A stretch of 64,000 bases of DNA from Sorex araneus (taxonomy: Eukaryota; Chordata; Mammalia; Eulipotyphla; Soricidae). The notes below the pieces were generated by a model. The model searched no databases. It was not told the DNA's origin and saw nothing but the letters and a program-made list of their open reading frames with translations. Below, in pieces: positions 21,655 through 35,637 of the stretch; the first letter of the stretch is position 1; each line of letters opens with the position of its first letter. The position numbers and the translations under genes were made by a program. The stretch covers positions 12,073,811 through 12,137,810 of the forward strand of contig NC_073302.1 of NCBI RefSeq assembly GCF_027595985.1, read 5' to 3'.

Positions 21655-21657
21655 TGC
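21591..21657. repeat. CA dinucleotide array in GSN 3' UTR
   Basis: An ACACAC run with two TACA interruptions. It reads as UG-repeat in GSN mRNA. Confidence 0.96.
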
Positions 21658-21753
21658 GTGCGCGGTGGAGTGGGCCCCAGGCTGTCCGGTCTCAGGGAGG
21701 CCCAGCAGCCGGGAAAGGCACTGTCGGGGGGTCCAGGGAGGTACTGTCCTCGC

Positions 21754-21923
21754 TCAGGCATTCAGCTCCGCCATGGCCCGCTCCAGAGGGTCCACGGCCC
21801 AGTAGTCATCATCCCAGCCCAGGAACCAGCCCACGAAGGAGGGAGGCTCGGAGCCTTGCTTCACCACGTGGATGGGCGTCCGCCTGTCCCGGTTGGCGGG
21901 GTCCGTCTCGATGTAGCGCTCAG
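21754..21923 (-). CDS. GSN: Gelsolin exon 17: end of domain 6 and C-terminal latch
   Basis: 170 nt ending in TGA (21754-21756); residues 724-779. It reads (A)[19 protein letters not shown] ... [14 protein letters not shown] and ends RAMAELNA. The terminal helix is the Ca2+-sensitive latch that covers the domain-2 actin site in resting gelsolin. Differences from human as remembered: T to H in TPITVV, F to S in KQGFEPP, S to A in YWSVD, and A to N near the end. Confidence 0.97.
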
Positions 21924-22437
21924 CTGCAGAGAGAGTTGAGCGGCTTAGAGGGTAAGGGCGGGGCAGGCCTAGACCTGTGTGTGTGTGTGTGGGGGGAGGG
22001 GTCCCGGTGTGCCTGCAGCCTCACTCCTGAGCTAAATGTTTCCATGCCTGAACGCCGCTCCACATTCCTCGTGAAGGACAGGGGCTGTGAAGCCTCTTGC
22101 TGGACCAACTTCTGTTCATTCTCTTTTCCTGTCTCTCTCTCCCCCAGTGAAAGGAGCTCAGGATCCAGTTGTGAGGTCTCGAGCTCCCGGATCCCCCCTC
22201 AACAGCCTCCCGGGGACCCACTTCTTGCTTCTCTGCCAACACGGAGATGCACCCGGGAACTTGCCCCACCTTTCCCTGGCATGCCGGAAGCTTCCAGAAA
22301 GATCTAGTCTTCAACCCCCCCTGGGCAGGGCTCACCGGGGGATAAGGAAGTCTCCACCCAATGTCAAGAATGCCACGGGCAGCCTTGCCCCACCCCTGCG
22401 TGCCCCACTGCTAAACAGATACACGGTGGGTCCTCAC
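21924..22437 (-). other. GSN: GSN intron 16
   Basis: 514 bases, with acceptor CTCTCTGCAG and donor G|GTGAGG. It includes a short GT run near 21980. No other feature was recognised. Confidence 0.85.
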
Positions 22438-22498
22438 CGGAAGCCCGAGCCTCTGTCTTCTCCTCTTCCTGGGAATCCTTTCCGACCCAGACGAAGAT
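22438..22498 (-). CDS. GSN: Gelsolin exon 16: domain 6
   Basis: 61 nt, entering in phase 0 and leaving with one base of the next codon. It reads IFVWVGKDSQEEEKTEARAS. The WVGKD strand-loop and acidic helix are typical of domain 6. Human has VFVWVGKD and TEALTS, as remembered. Confidence 0.96.
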
Positions 22499-22905
22499 CT
22501 GGTGGGAAGAAGGGAAAGGAGAAACGCATGAGGGGTACTGGCCAAACTCATGTCACGGCGCGAGGGAAGGGGACGTTGTGGGATGGTGCCACAGATTAAC
22601 CGACGGCTTACAAGTCACAGAGTGTCATGGGGCAGTGGTGGGTCAGGGCAGGTCAGTGGGTGGCCACACGGTCTCTGCGCCAGGCAGGAGGGGAAGGGCT
22701 CGCCCTCGGGGCAGAGAGACGGAGGCTTGGGGCGGGGAGTGCAGCTCAGAGCTAGGGCACTAGGCCCCAAGTTTGACCCCCAGCACCACTGAAACAACTA
22801 TACGAAAGAATGGCTGAAAGACCTGAGCCCAGGCATTGCACCCGGGCGTGCTGGGTTCCGTTCCTGACACTCCAAGGTCTGGGAACTGCCCCAGAGAAAT
22901 GACAA

Positions 22906-23092
22906 CAGCCCAGACCAGAGAGATGGTACAGCAGGGAGGGCGTTGGCCTCGCCCATGACCAACCCAGTTCAATCCCTGGCATCCCAGAAGATCCCTTGAG
23001 CACCACCAGGAGGAATTCCTGGAATTTCTGAGTGCGGAGCCAGGAGTAAGCCCTGAGCAATTTCTGGTGTGGTTCCAAAAAAAAAAAAAAAA
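22906..23092 (+). mobile_element. Short SINE in GSN intron 15
   Basis: AGACCAGAGAGATGGTACAG head and GTGGTTCC end with a poly-A tail. It is opposite to GSN. Confidence 0.85.
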
Positions 23093-23399
23093 GACAGAGA
23101 GAAATGCTTCCTGGGTAAGTGCTACCCAAACACCTTAGGTTCGTTAGCATTTGGGTTTGAATTCCCTTTGGTCACTGTGTGCTCAGAAACCCTTTACCAC
23201 TGTTGAATTTTTCATGACCCCCACATTCTGCTAGAGCTGCGACCCTCTGGCCCTCCGTCAGAGGCAGCTGAGACTGAGACAAATCTAAATGATGCTAATA
23301 TTGAGATTCCCAACTTCTCTAGAAAGATTGGGGCCCCTGGAAGTGTGGTCCTGAGCACAACTGGAATGAACTTGGCAATTCCACTTGACCCCAGCACCA

Positions 23400-23910
23400 T
23401 CACCCTACACTTCTCCCCCACACCCCTGCACATTTCTCCTCACCCCTGTGTATCTCTGCTCACCCTTACCTGTCTCCCCTACCCCTGAACATCTCCCCAT
23501 CCTTCGTGTGTCTCCTCTCCCCTACATCCTTCCCCACAGTGCACATCTTTCTTCAGCCCTGCACATCTCTCCTCACCCCTGTACATCTCCCCTCACCCCT
23601 ACACACCTCTCCTCACCCCTACACATCTCTCCCCACCCCTACACATCTCTCCCCACCCCTGCACATCTCTCCTCACCCCTGCATATTTCTCCTCACCCCT
23701 GCACAACCCTCCTCACCCCTGCACATCTCTTCTCATCCCTGCATATTTCTTCTCACCCCTGCACACCCCTCCTCACCCCTGCTTGCCTTCATCCCTGAAC
23801 ATCTCCCTCATCCTGCATGTCTCTCCTCACCCCTGCACATCTCTCCTCACTGCTGCATGACTCCCCACCCCTGCATGTCTCCCCCACCCCTGCTCGTCTC
23901 TCCCTCCCCA
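23400..23910. repeat. 20-bp minisatellite in GSN intron 15
   Basis: About 25 copies of a unit like CTCACCCCTGCACATCTCTC, with variants such as TACACATC and GCATATTT. Confidence 0.95.
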
Positions 23911-24009
23911 CCCGCTTTACTTAGGCAGAGCCCACCAGGTGCTGAGCTGCTTCTCTAGAAAGCCATGACTGGTCCCTTTTCTTACTTCATCCACAAATGA
24001 GTGGCAAGA

Positions 24010-24215
24010 GAGAGAAGAAAAGCACCTGCCCTAGAGACAGGCTGGGGGATGAGGGGATGATGGGGGGAAACTGGGGACACTGGTGCTGGGAAACGTACAA
24101 ACACACACTGGTGGAGGGGTGGGTGTTGGAACTCTGTATGACTGGAACCTAATTATTGTAAAGGTCTAGTTCACAGTGACTCAGTAATAATAAATACATA
24201 ATAAAATCTTAAAAA
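24010..24215 (+). mobile_element. LINE 3' end fragment
   Basis: The order GGAAACTGGGGACACTGG, ACTGGTGGAGGGGTGG, CTGTATGACTGGAACC, then AATAATAAATACATAATAAA matches the 3' UTR and tail of the copies at 31 and 57 kb. It lies opposite to GSN transcription. Confidence 0.65.
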
Positions 24216-24872
24216 AATAACTATAATCTTAATAAATTATGCCTTAAAAATCAATGAGTGGCCAAGCTCACAGCGCAGCGTGATTTTGCCCCTCGTCGGC
24301 CTGGACACTCTCCCGGCAGCTGTCTGTGTCTGGGCCGGCCTGGCTCAGAGCCTTGGAACCAAACAGTTCCCCACCACCAGCTCGTCTGAGCTCTGACCAG
24401 CTGCACACATGGACACTGAGTCTAGCTGATGTGACCAAATAGCCACAGTAACTAGAACGCTGCTTCCAAGAGCCCCTGCCGCGGTGAGATCAGACCACGC
24501 CAACCATGTTCCCCGGCCAACCGGAAGCCTCCCCGAGGGGCTGTGATCTTTCTCTCACGGAAAGATCCCTGCACTTTTCTGGGGGGATGGTCCTGCTCTA
24601 CCAAATCATCGGAGGGAATGAATCAACAGCTGACCGCACAGGTGATTGTGGCCATGAGTGGTGATGGCTCATGTGTCAAGCCGAGAACTTACACAGCCCC
24701 CACCTGGGGTGTCCCTTGAGCAGCCTGGGAGCAGGGGTGGGTTCACGCCTGGTGGGGCCTTGCTGTCTAGACCCGAAGGCTCTGGGAGAAGCAAACTAGC
24801 TGGGAAAGGCCACGGACAGCCCCTGCTGCCTCCACCCCGGTGCAGAAGGGCCCGAGGGCGGGGCCAGGCCGT

Positions 24873-25053
24873 CTTTTTTTTTTTTTTTTTGCTTTTTTTG
24901 CTTTTTGGGTCACACCTGGCGATGCACAGGGATTACTCCTGGCTCTGCACTCAGGACTTACTCCTGGGGACCATATGGGATGCTGGGATTCAAACCTGGG
25001 TTGGCCACGTGCAAGGCAGACGCCCTCCCTGCTGTGCTATCACTCCAGCCCCA
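24873..25053 (-). mobile_element. Short SINE in GSN intron 15
   Basis: A poly-T start, then TTTTTGGGTCACACCTGGC to ATCACTCCAGCCCC. It is in GSN orientation and slightly shortened in the middle. Confidence 0.92.
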
Positions 25054-25470
25054 ATGGGCCGCCTTTCTGACGGCTTTGGCCCGCCTGGCACAAAGCGGCT
25101 GCCCGGCCCATGGATGAATGAGGGGGCTTCTCTCCCCATCAAATCCCACACAACAGCCTTCCCGAGGGGCAAAGTGGAAACAGTCTGGAAACTTCCCAGA
25201 TGCAGGAGAGACTTTTCACACCCTCCAGCACACAGTGCTCCGAGCTGGCTGGGGGTGGGGGTGGGACAGTGGGGGGGAGTGCTGGCCACCGGGCTTGCAG
25301 TCCTGCCCCATTTGGCGAGGTGACTTCACCCACCTCCCCCGCAACCCATGGGAGCCGGCAGCCTGGGGCCCAGCCCACCCAAGCACGCGGGTGAGAAACC
25401 AAGGCTGAGGCCCAGTTCCTCACTAGAAGCAGCGGCAGGACTTTCCCAGCCACACCCGTCCGTCACCCAC

Positions 25471-25870
<400 letters not shown>

Positions 25871-26449
25871 TCACCAGCTGAAGCCCGTCCCCAGGGCCCT
25901 GTCCCCAGCCCCTGCACACACAGCTGGCCCCCTGAGACCCCGGGGCCAAGGAGGGCCCAGAGGCAACGGAAGGCCATGAAAGAAAGGACCCAGAGAGGGC
26001 AGACTTGGCAGGAGACACACAGCCACAACTCCTTCCGGCTCCTGTCGTCGGCTAATCACTGCCACCTGGACACAGGCACCGAGTGAGCTCAGAGAGGTGG
26101 AGCGATTCACCCAGCGCTGCACAGTGAGAGAGTGCAGCGCGCAAGCCAGGCTGCAGAGCTGGTCCGACTCAGACCCCCAGTCCTCTGCGGCCAGGCGGAG
26201 ATCCATTAGCTGAGGCCCAGTGAAGGGGGCAACCCCTCGTCCTCATCCATTCCCCCCCCGCCCCGTCGTATTGCCTGCCCCCACCCAGTACGTGCCTCGG
26301 GCCTGGGGCTGACACAGGGCAGGGCCCGCCTCTCAGCAGCGTCTGAGCTGCCGCCTCGGACCCGCCGTGCCCTTTCCAGCCACCCCCAGGCAGGAGGGCA
26401 CCGGGTCACAGCGAGAGCAGAGAGACCAAGGCCTTGGGAGCCGTTTCTG

Positions 26450-26610
26450 GGGCCAGAGAGAAAGCACAGTACAGCGGGGAGGGCGCTCGCCGGGCACGCA
26501 GCTGACCCGGGTTCGATCCCCGGCAGCCCACAGGGTCCCCTGAGCCCCACCGGGAGAGATTCCTGAGCGCAGAGCCGGGAGCAAGCCAGGAGCACAGAAC
26601 ACAACCAGAC
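26450..26610 (+). mobile_element. Short SINE in GSN intron 13
   Basis: GGGGCCAGAGAGAAAGCACA head, CGGGTTCGATCCCCGGCAG B-box region. Confidence 0.85.
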
Positions 26611-26634
26611 AACAGCAACAGAGTCGCCATCCCC

Positions 26635-26790
26635 AGGGCCGGAGAGGAAGCGCACCCGAGGGCGTCAGCCTTGGGTGCAGCCCACCCGGTTTAATTGCCA
26701 GCATCCCACAGGCTCCCCCGACCCCTGCCGGGAGCAAGTCCCTGAGCACAGAGCCAGGAGTAATCCCCTGGGCAGACGGGTTTGCCCCTA
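26635..26790 (+). mobile_element. Short SINE in GSN intron 13, diverged
   Basis: It lies directly after the previous copy: GGGCCGGAGAGGAAGCGCA head and GAGCACAGAGCCAGGAGTAA tail. Confidence 0.75.
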
Positions 26791-27076
26791 ATCCCCCCGA
26801 AAGAAGTCATCCCAGACCTATGTTCTGAAAACGGAGCCAGTCCGACCTTTCTGGCCACGGAGATCCCGCCGGGGCGGGGGGGACACGTTGTGGGAGGGGT
26901 CCGCCCCTGCCGCCACCCTCCCAGGGCCCAGAGCCGAGCCTGCTCCACCTCCTGGGGGTCTCCCTCCCTCCCATGTGAGCAGAGAGGAGGGGTGAGGCCG
27001 AGCTCTCCCCTCCCACACACACACAGAGGGTGGGTGCAGGACCCCGGGAGCCCCGGACCCTCGGCCCTTCACCTAC

Positions 27077-27251
27077 CTGGCTCGCTGCCTTCTGCCACCT
27101 GCACCGGTTGGGCCCGCAGCACCCGGAGCAGCTCCTCGGCCCCCCGCTTCTCCGCCTCGCTGGCCCCGGCCCCCACCCACAGGTAGGCGGCAGAGGGCGT
27201 TTTCAGGACAAAGGCATCGTTGGAGTTGAGCATGCCGGCCTTGGGCATGAT
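27077..27251 (-). CDS. GSN: Gelsolin exon 13: domain 5
   Basis: 175 nt, 58 codons plus one base. It starts [20 protein letters not shown], with human VLPKAGALNS at the same place, and continues [20 protein letters not shown] to VAEGSEP. It is the domain-5 core, with the AYLWVG strand. Confidence 0.97.
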
Positions 27252-28600
<1,349 letters not shown>

Positions 28601-28709
28601 ACCTGGAGGACCCCCAGGGCCCCAGACAACGCTGCTTTTGGAGTCTGGGGCGGGTTGGGGGGCAAGAAGGTCTATGACAGACTAGACCATCTGTGCACCC
28701 ACCTTTCAT

Positions 28710-28900
28710 ACACCAGGTGTGGCCCCCTAGCTAACCGTGTGTGTGGGGGGGCACCAGGCGTGGCCCCCTAGCTAACCGTGTGTGTGTGGGGCACCAGGCG
28801 TGGCCCCCTAGCTAACCGTGTGTGTGGGGGGCACCAGGCGTGGTCCCCTAGCTAACCGTGTGCGGGGGCACCAGGCGTGGCCCCCTAGCTGTGTGCGGGG
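28710..28900. repeat. 40-bp tandem repeat in GSN intron 11
   Basis: About 4.5 copies of a 40-bp unit beginning GCACCAGGCGTGGCCCCCTA, with starts near 28710, 28751, 28791, 28831 and 28868. Confidence 0.95.
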
Positions 28901-29244
28901 GCACCGGGATGCCCTCGGCACAGCCTCTGCTTCCATGGAGCACAGAGCCCAGCGCCCCTGGCAGGGACAATCCAGGCACCTGCCTCCACTTCTCAGGCTC
29001 CTCCTTTGTGGGGTCCTGGAGGCTGCCCCCAGGGCTGTAGATCAACCCCAGGATGGACCCCACAAGCGCCTGGCACCCAACCCTGGATCTGGACCCAGCC
29101 TGCTGCAGGGGTGAGAGGAGGCAGGAGCTTGGCCTCTCCCCCCCACTTCCCTCACTGGCCTCCAGGGTCCCACACTGGGCTAGAACCACCTCCCAAGGCC
29201 CCTCACATCAGACTTATCACTCAGCAATGTCCCTCTGTTCTCAG

Positions 29245-29245
29245 G

Positions 29246-29282
<37 letters not shown>

Positions 29283-29300
29283 CGCGCACGCGCATGCATG

Positions 29301-29335
<35 letters not shown>
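29245..29335. repeat. CA dinucleotide array with CG interruptions
   Basis: ACACAC runs around a CGCGCACGCGCATGCATGC centre, a sequence able to form Z-DNA. Confidence 0.95.
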
Positions 29336-29338
<3 letters not shown>

Positions 29339-29754
29339 TACACACTCCTTAAGGGGCTTAGTGCAGACCAAGAAAAAGTCCCTTTTGCAGACTTTTCAAA
29401 GGCGAAGACTTCACCCTGACCGTCTGACCGTCTTGCTGTGAGGCCCAGTGTGAGAACCCACTGGACAGCGAGGCTCAGATCTGGCCAGGCACTCAGACAG
29501 GAAGGGTTCAAAGCCCACAGGGCGGCTCCCTGTCCCTTCCTGACTGTTCCCAGCCAGCCTCACCCACTGCTCTCAGCCATCTCCCCTCACGTGTCCTTCT
29601 CACACCCGGTACCCACGATTCCCCACCCACGGGGCTGTGTCTGCTGACTCCCTCCCGCTCCCCACCCTCAAGAACCTAGACCCAGTGGGCGGGAGAAGGT
29701 CTCTGTGCTCAGGGCTGCAGTCCTGGTGTTGGATCCATGAGCATCCTGTATAGA

Positions 29755-30115
29755 TGATGGATGGGGAGATGGATGGATACGACAGGTGGACAGACGAATG
29801 GATATATGGACGGAGGGATGGAGTTATGGACATATGGTGATGGACAGATGGACAGATGGATGCATGGATGGGTGGATGGAGAGATGGACAGACGAACAGA
29901 TGAATGAACAAGTGGACAGATGGACAGATGATTGAACGCATGATGGGTGGACAGAGGAATGAATGGATAAATGAATGAATGGACGGATGGATGGACAGAG
30001 AGATGAATGGATGGATAGGTAGATGGATGGGTGGACGGGTGGATGGGTGGACAGATGAATGGGTGGACAGACAGATGGATGGATGGATGGATGGATGGAT
30101 GGGTGGGTGGGTGAC
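29755..30115. repeat. TGGA/TGGACAGA tetranucleotide array
   Basis: A GATGGATGGACAGATGGATG-type array ending 44 bases from GSN exon 11. Confidence 0.95.
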
Positions 30116-30158
30116 CTAAACCCGGTATCACTCTCAGGGGGCAGTGGACCATGCTCAC

Positions 30159-30249
30159 CTGGACAGGGGTTCCTCCCAGTTCCTCATCCAGCTGGGCAGT
30201 CAGGATGGCAGACGCAGCAACCTCATCCTGGGTGGACTGGGAACCCTGC
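30159..30249 (-). CDS. GSN: Gelsolin exon 11: domain 4
   Basis: 91 nt; with the split Trp codon it gives [31 protein letters not shown]. The QDEVAASA helix carries a type-II calcium ligand region of domain 4. Human has GAQST where this has GSQST. Confidence 0.97.
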
Positions 30250-30465
30250 CTAGAAGAGGAAGTGACTCAGCACTCTCTGCCCACAGCTCCTTGCCCTGGG
30301 CCGCAGAAGCCCACAGAGCCCTAGATTATAGGTAGTGAAACTGAGTCCCAGACAGGGCAAAGCGGTGCCCAAGAACCCCCAGAGGAGGAAGCAACCCCAC
30401 AAGTCACACCCCAGCTCAGCATCTGGCCACCTTGTCCAGGTCTGGGGAAACCCAGTGGACTCAGG

Positions 30466-30600
30466 GCTGAGCAGACGGCACCGAGGGACAGAGCTCGTGC
30501 CTTGCACGGAGCAGCCCTGGGTGCTAGTCCCGGCACCGCATCGTCTCCTGAGCACTGCTGGGAGTAGTCGTGGAGCATCTGTGGGGACAGACCCCTCCCC
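30466..30600 (+). mobile_element. Short SINE, diverged
   Basis: GGGCTGAGCAGACGGCACCG head and TCTCCTGAGCACTGCTGG tail. Confidence 0.65.
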
Positions 30601-30988
30601 CCGATTCTTTTTCTTAAAACCCAGTGGACTTCCTCATCCGAAGAGCATCACTTGGGAACAGGCTAGCTCAGCCCACGAGAGAAGGCGCTAGGACTTGATT
30701 CAAAGATGGAGAAAGATAATTAACCAGCACAGCTCTTGGGGTGGAAACTGGGGCCTGAGCAGGAAAAGACCTCAGTGGACTTAGCCGCATGCGGGCTGGT
30801 GCAGAGGCGTGTGTGCAGAGGAAACCAAGAGGCCCGCGGTGGCTCGGGGCTGCAGGGCAAGGGAAGCCTGGCATTCTGGCTTACCTCTCGATACGTCGAA
30901 ACTTCCCTTAACCCACAAGTGCGTCCTATATACGCAAGCAGACACCTCAATATGCCGCTGCATTAATTTTCTAAAACGTCTGCCTTTG

Positions 30989-31529
30989 ACATGGAAAGTA
31001 TCATGTTAAGTGAAATGAGTCAGAAAGAGAGGGACAGACACAGAAAGATTGCACTCATTTGTGAAATATAAAGTAACAGAATGGGAGACTAACACCCAAG
31101 AATAGTAGAGATAAGTACCAAGAGGAGCACTCCACAGCTTGGAAGCTGACCTCACATGCTAGGTGAAGAAGCAGCTCTGATAGAGAAGGGATCACCAAGC
31201 AAAGGGTGCTAGGCGGGCCCACTAGGGATGGGAGATACGGGCTGAAAATAGACTATAGACCGAACAAGATGCCTACTTAATACCTCTGTAGCAAACTACA
31301 ACACCCAAATAGAGAGAACAAAAGGGAATACCCTGCCACAGAGGCGGGATGGGGTGAAGGGAACAGGGTGGGGGTGGTGGGAGGGATGCTGGGACCATTG
31401 GTGGTGGAAAATGGGCACTGGTGGAGGGATGGGCACTCGATCACTGTATGACTGAAATGTAAGCATGAAAACCTGTAAGTCTGTAAAAAAATAATTTAAA
31501 AATAACAATAAAATAAAATAAAATAAAAT
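30989..31529 (+). mobile_element. 5'-truncated L1-type 3' end with target duplication
   Basis: It begins ACATGGAAAGTATCATGTTA and ends in a polypurine block, GGTGGGGGTGGTGGG, then CTGTATGACTGAAATG, then an AAAAT-repeat tail. It is flanked by GTCTGCCTTTG at 30978-30988 and again at 31530-31540, and the bases just before these also agree in all but one position. The AAAGTATCATGTTAAGTGAA block is typical of mammalian L1 3' ends. Confidence 0.85.
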
Positions 31530-31540
31530 GTCTGCCTTTG

Positions 31541-31689
31541 GGGCTGGAGCAATAGCACAGCGGGTAGGGCATTTGCCTTGCACGCAGCCAACCCGGGTTC
31601 GATTTCCAGCATCCCATATGGTCCCCTGAGCACCGCCATGAGTGCATTCCTGAGTGCATTGCCAGATTGACCCAAAAGGAAAAAAAAAA
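31541..31689 (+). mobile_element. Short SINE inserted at the L1 target duplication
   Basis: GGGCTGGAGCAATAGCACAG to TTGACCCAAAAGG plus an A tail. Its own target copies are GTCTGCCTTTG (31530-31540) and GTCGGCCTTTA (31690-31700). Confidence 0.92.
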
Positions 31690-32020
31690 GTCGGCCTTTA
31701 AACTTTGTTCCACCTGTATGCAATTACCAAAGAAAGATATTCTATAAAATCACTGGCCAGTTCTCCTCCCCGGGGTCGAGGTCGGGAAAGGGAAGGAAAG
31801 ACGGGGGATGCCACAGACGAGAAACAGGAGGGCTAAATGCCAGTGGGCCTCTGGCTTACATCCTGGACAGGGCGTCCCCATTGGGAAGAGCCTTTTCCAT
31901 CAAGGTGGCTGTCGGCGTTCAGGGGCTCACCGCCCTCAGCCCTGCCCCCGACCTGTGACCAAGCTCAGCACCCAGCCAGCACCAGCCCCCCGCCCCCCGT
32001 CAGCACAGTGGCGACACTCA

Positions 32021-34042
<2,022 letters not shown>

Positions 34043-34131
34043 CTGGGTGTGCTTGGGGTAGTCCATCTTGGAGATGAACTCGGACGCGGTCTTGAGGGCG
34101 GCCTTTCTCTCCTCCGTGTTGGCTTGCCTGC
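34043..34131 (-). CDS. GSN: Gelsolin exon 8: domain 3
   Basis: 89 nt. With the split Gly codon it reads [30 protein letters not shown]. The acceptor is CCGCAG|GCAGGC. A second AG lies four bases further on, but using it would break the frame, so the start is fixed by phase. Confidence 0.96.
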
Positions 34132-35504
34132 CTGCGGTCAGCCGGGCCAGAGGACGGAGGGGAACTTGGGTCAGCGCTAGGCCCGGCTTCCAGGGTCCCC
34201 AGATCTCTTCTTCTCAGGCTGGGGTGCCAGAGACCCCCCCAGAGCTGACCGCTCTGAGTCCAGCCAGGAGGCCATCACAACCCTTGGGCTCCACCCACTG
34301 AGCATGTGGACACAGAGGGCCCCGTCAGAGAGCCCGCTGTTACCTCAGCTGCTTTACACAGAGCAGCCCGAGGTGGGCAGCTGTGGGGGGCCTTGCTGAA
34401 AGCCAAGAAGGCCTTGCAGACACTCAGCCCCCCATCCGCAGGCTGTGGCCAGGGCAGGGGGCTCCCCGCTAGTCTGAGGCTGCCTGGCCCCAAGCACCTG
34501 ACACTTCCTCACTCACTGGCACCAGCCCTTCCGTGGCCAGGCCACGGGGCCGGGAAACCCCGGTGATGCAGCCCGAGGGCCGAGCCTGCCCCTCTCCTTC
34601 TCCCCCTGCACTGGCCAGGGGCCATCAGAAAAGGATTGCCCAGGGGGCCCCTCAGAAACGTCTGGGCCCACATTTTACTGCAGCCCCCCCAAAACAATCC
34701 CACAGGACCCCCACTGAGGCCTCGAGCACCACATTCCCCAGATCTACCACGGTGCCCTCAAGAAAGGCTCAGCAGACAGTAGTTTTGAGGCGCCTCTAGG
34801 CCCTGTGAGAAACACGCTCCCCCCCGCCCCCCACAGTGACTTAACTCCACGGCCGCCCATAAAGGTTTGCGGGGGTCTCCTAAGCAAGGCTCGGGGATCT
34901 TGGAGGTCACTCCTGGTGACCCGTGGCCAGGACAGAGGGTCAGTGCTGGGGAGTAACGATGCCGTGGTGCTCAGTCCCACAGCTGGGGGACACTGGGGTC
35001 ACCCCCAGAGGCACTGGGAGGGAAGGTGGTGGTGCTGGGGGTTAAACTCGGGGCCTCGAGCATATTAAGCACGTGATCCAGTCCCGGACCGTCTCTCCCT
35101 GGTCCCTCTGACACTTAGTGACCCGAGAACGGTGCCTGTATCCTAATGCCAGTGACACTCTTCAAAAGTGACTTTGAGGTGCCAGAGATGTAGTGCTAGA
35201 GGACAGGGTGCTTGCCTTGCACTCAGCCTATCTGGGTTCCCCTGTGGTTCCCTAGGCCCCGCCAGGAGGGATGCCTGAGCACAGAGTCAAGAGCAAGCCC
35301 TGAGCACCGCTGGGTGTGGCCCCCAAATAAACACAAATCATTTGGATGACACGCTTGGGAAAAACGCTAGCCAGCTGGGGCTCAGAGAGGTGACGCAAAG
35401 TGCCCCGGGTCACACAGCATTATCAGCTGCAAGGCGTTCTCCAGAGACTCTTGGCTTCCATGGGCCCTAGAGGCTGGGAGAGGCCTGGCCCTCTGGCTGG
35501 GTAC
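34132..35504 (-). other. GSN: GSN intron 7 (1.4 kb)
   Basis: A sense-strand SINE lies at 35180-35332, and a decayed antisense SINE-like piece lies near 34985-35090. The rest is unique-looking. Confidence 0.82.
35180..35332 (+). mobile_element. Short SINE in GSN intron 7
   Basis: GGTGCCAGAGATGTAGTGC head, then GTGTGGCCCCCAAATAAAC. Confidence 0.75.
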
Positions 35505-35637
35505 CTTTCCAGACAAAGATCTTCCCGTTCTTGCCGTGGTCCAGGATGAAGCAGTCCTGGGTGCCCAAGGCCCCCTGCGAGAAGGGGTTCTCGTCGGCCA
35601 CCATGGACACCGCCATGGAGCCTGCACTGTTGGAGAC
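35505..35637 (-). CDS. GSN: Gelsolin exon 7: domain 3
   Basis: 133 nt, 44 codons plus one base. It reads [20 protein letters not shown], then [20 protein letters not shown], then FVWK. The DCFILDHG strand matches the domain-2 motif DCFILDLG, as expected for internal repeats of the fold. Confidence 0.97.

Larger units (their letters stand above)
21455..21753 (-). other. GSN: GSN 3' UTR
   Basis: About 300 bases from the TGA to just past the AATAAA at 21472-21477. It is short, as in other mammals. It contains a TG-repeat on the transcribed strand (21591-21657), so the microsatellite is part of the mature mRNA. Confidence 0.8.
22499..25470 (-). other. GSN: GSN intron 15 (3.0 kb)
   Basis: It holds a decayed SINE fragment (about 22720-22800), a full SINE (22906-23092), a 20-bp minisatellite (23400-23910), a LINE 3' end (24010-24215) and an antisense SINE (24873-25053). 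24.25-24.86 kb is unique-looking. Confidence 0.85.

Noticed and set aside
23385..23958. Frames of 137 and 150 codons with PLHISPHPC repeats
   Set aside because: They are translations of the 20-bp minisatellite; two frames stay open because the unit lacks stops.
28700..28900. Regular repeats resembling a CRISPR array
   Set aside because: The units are directly adjacent with no unique spacers, and the DNA is mammalian nuclear.
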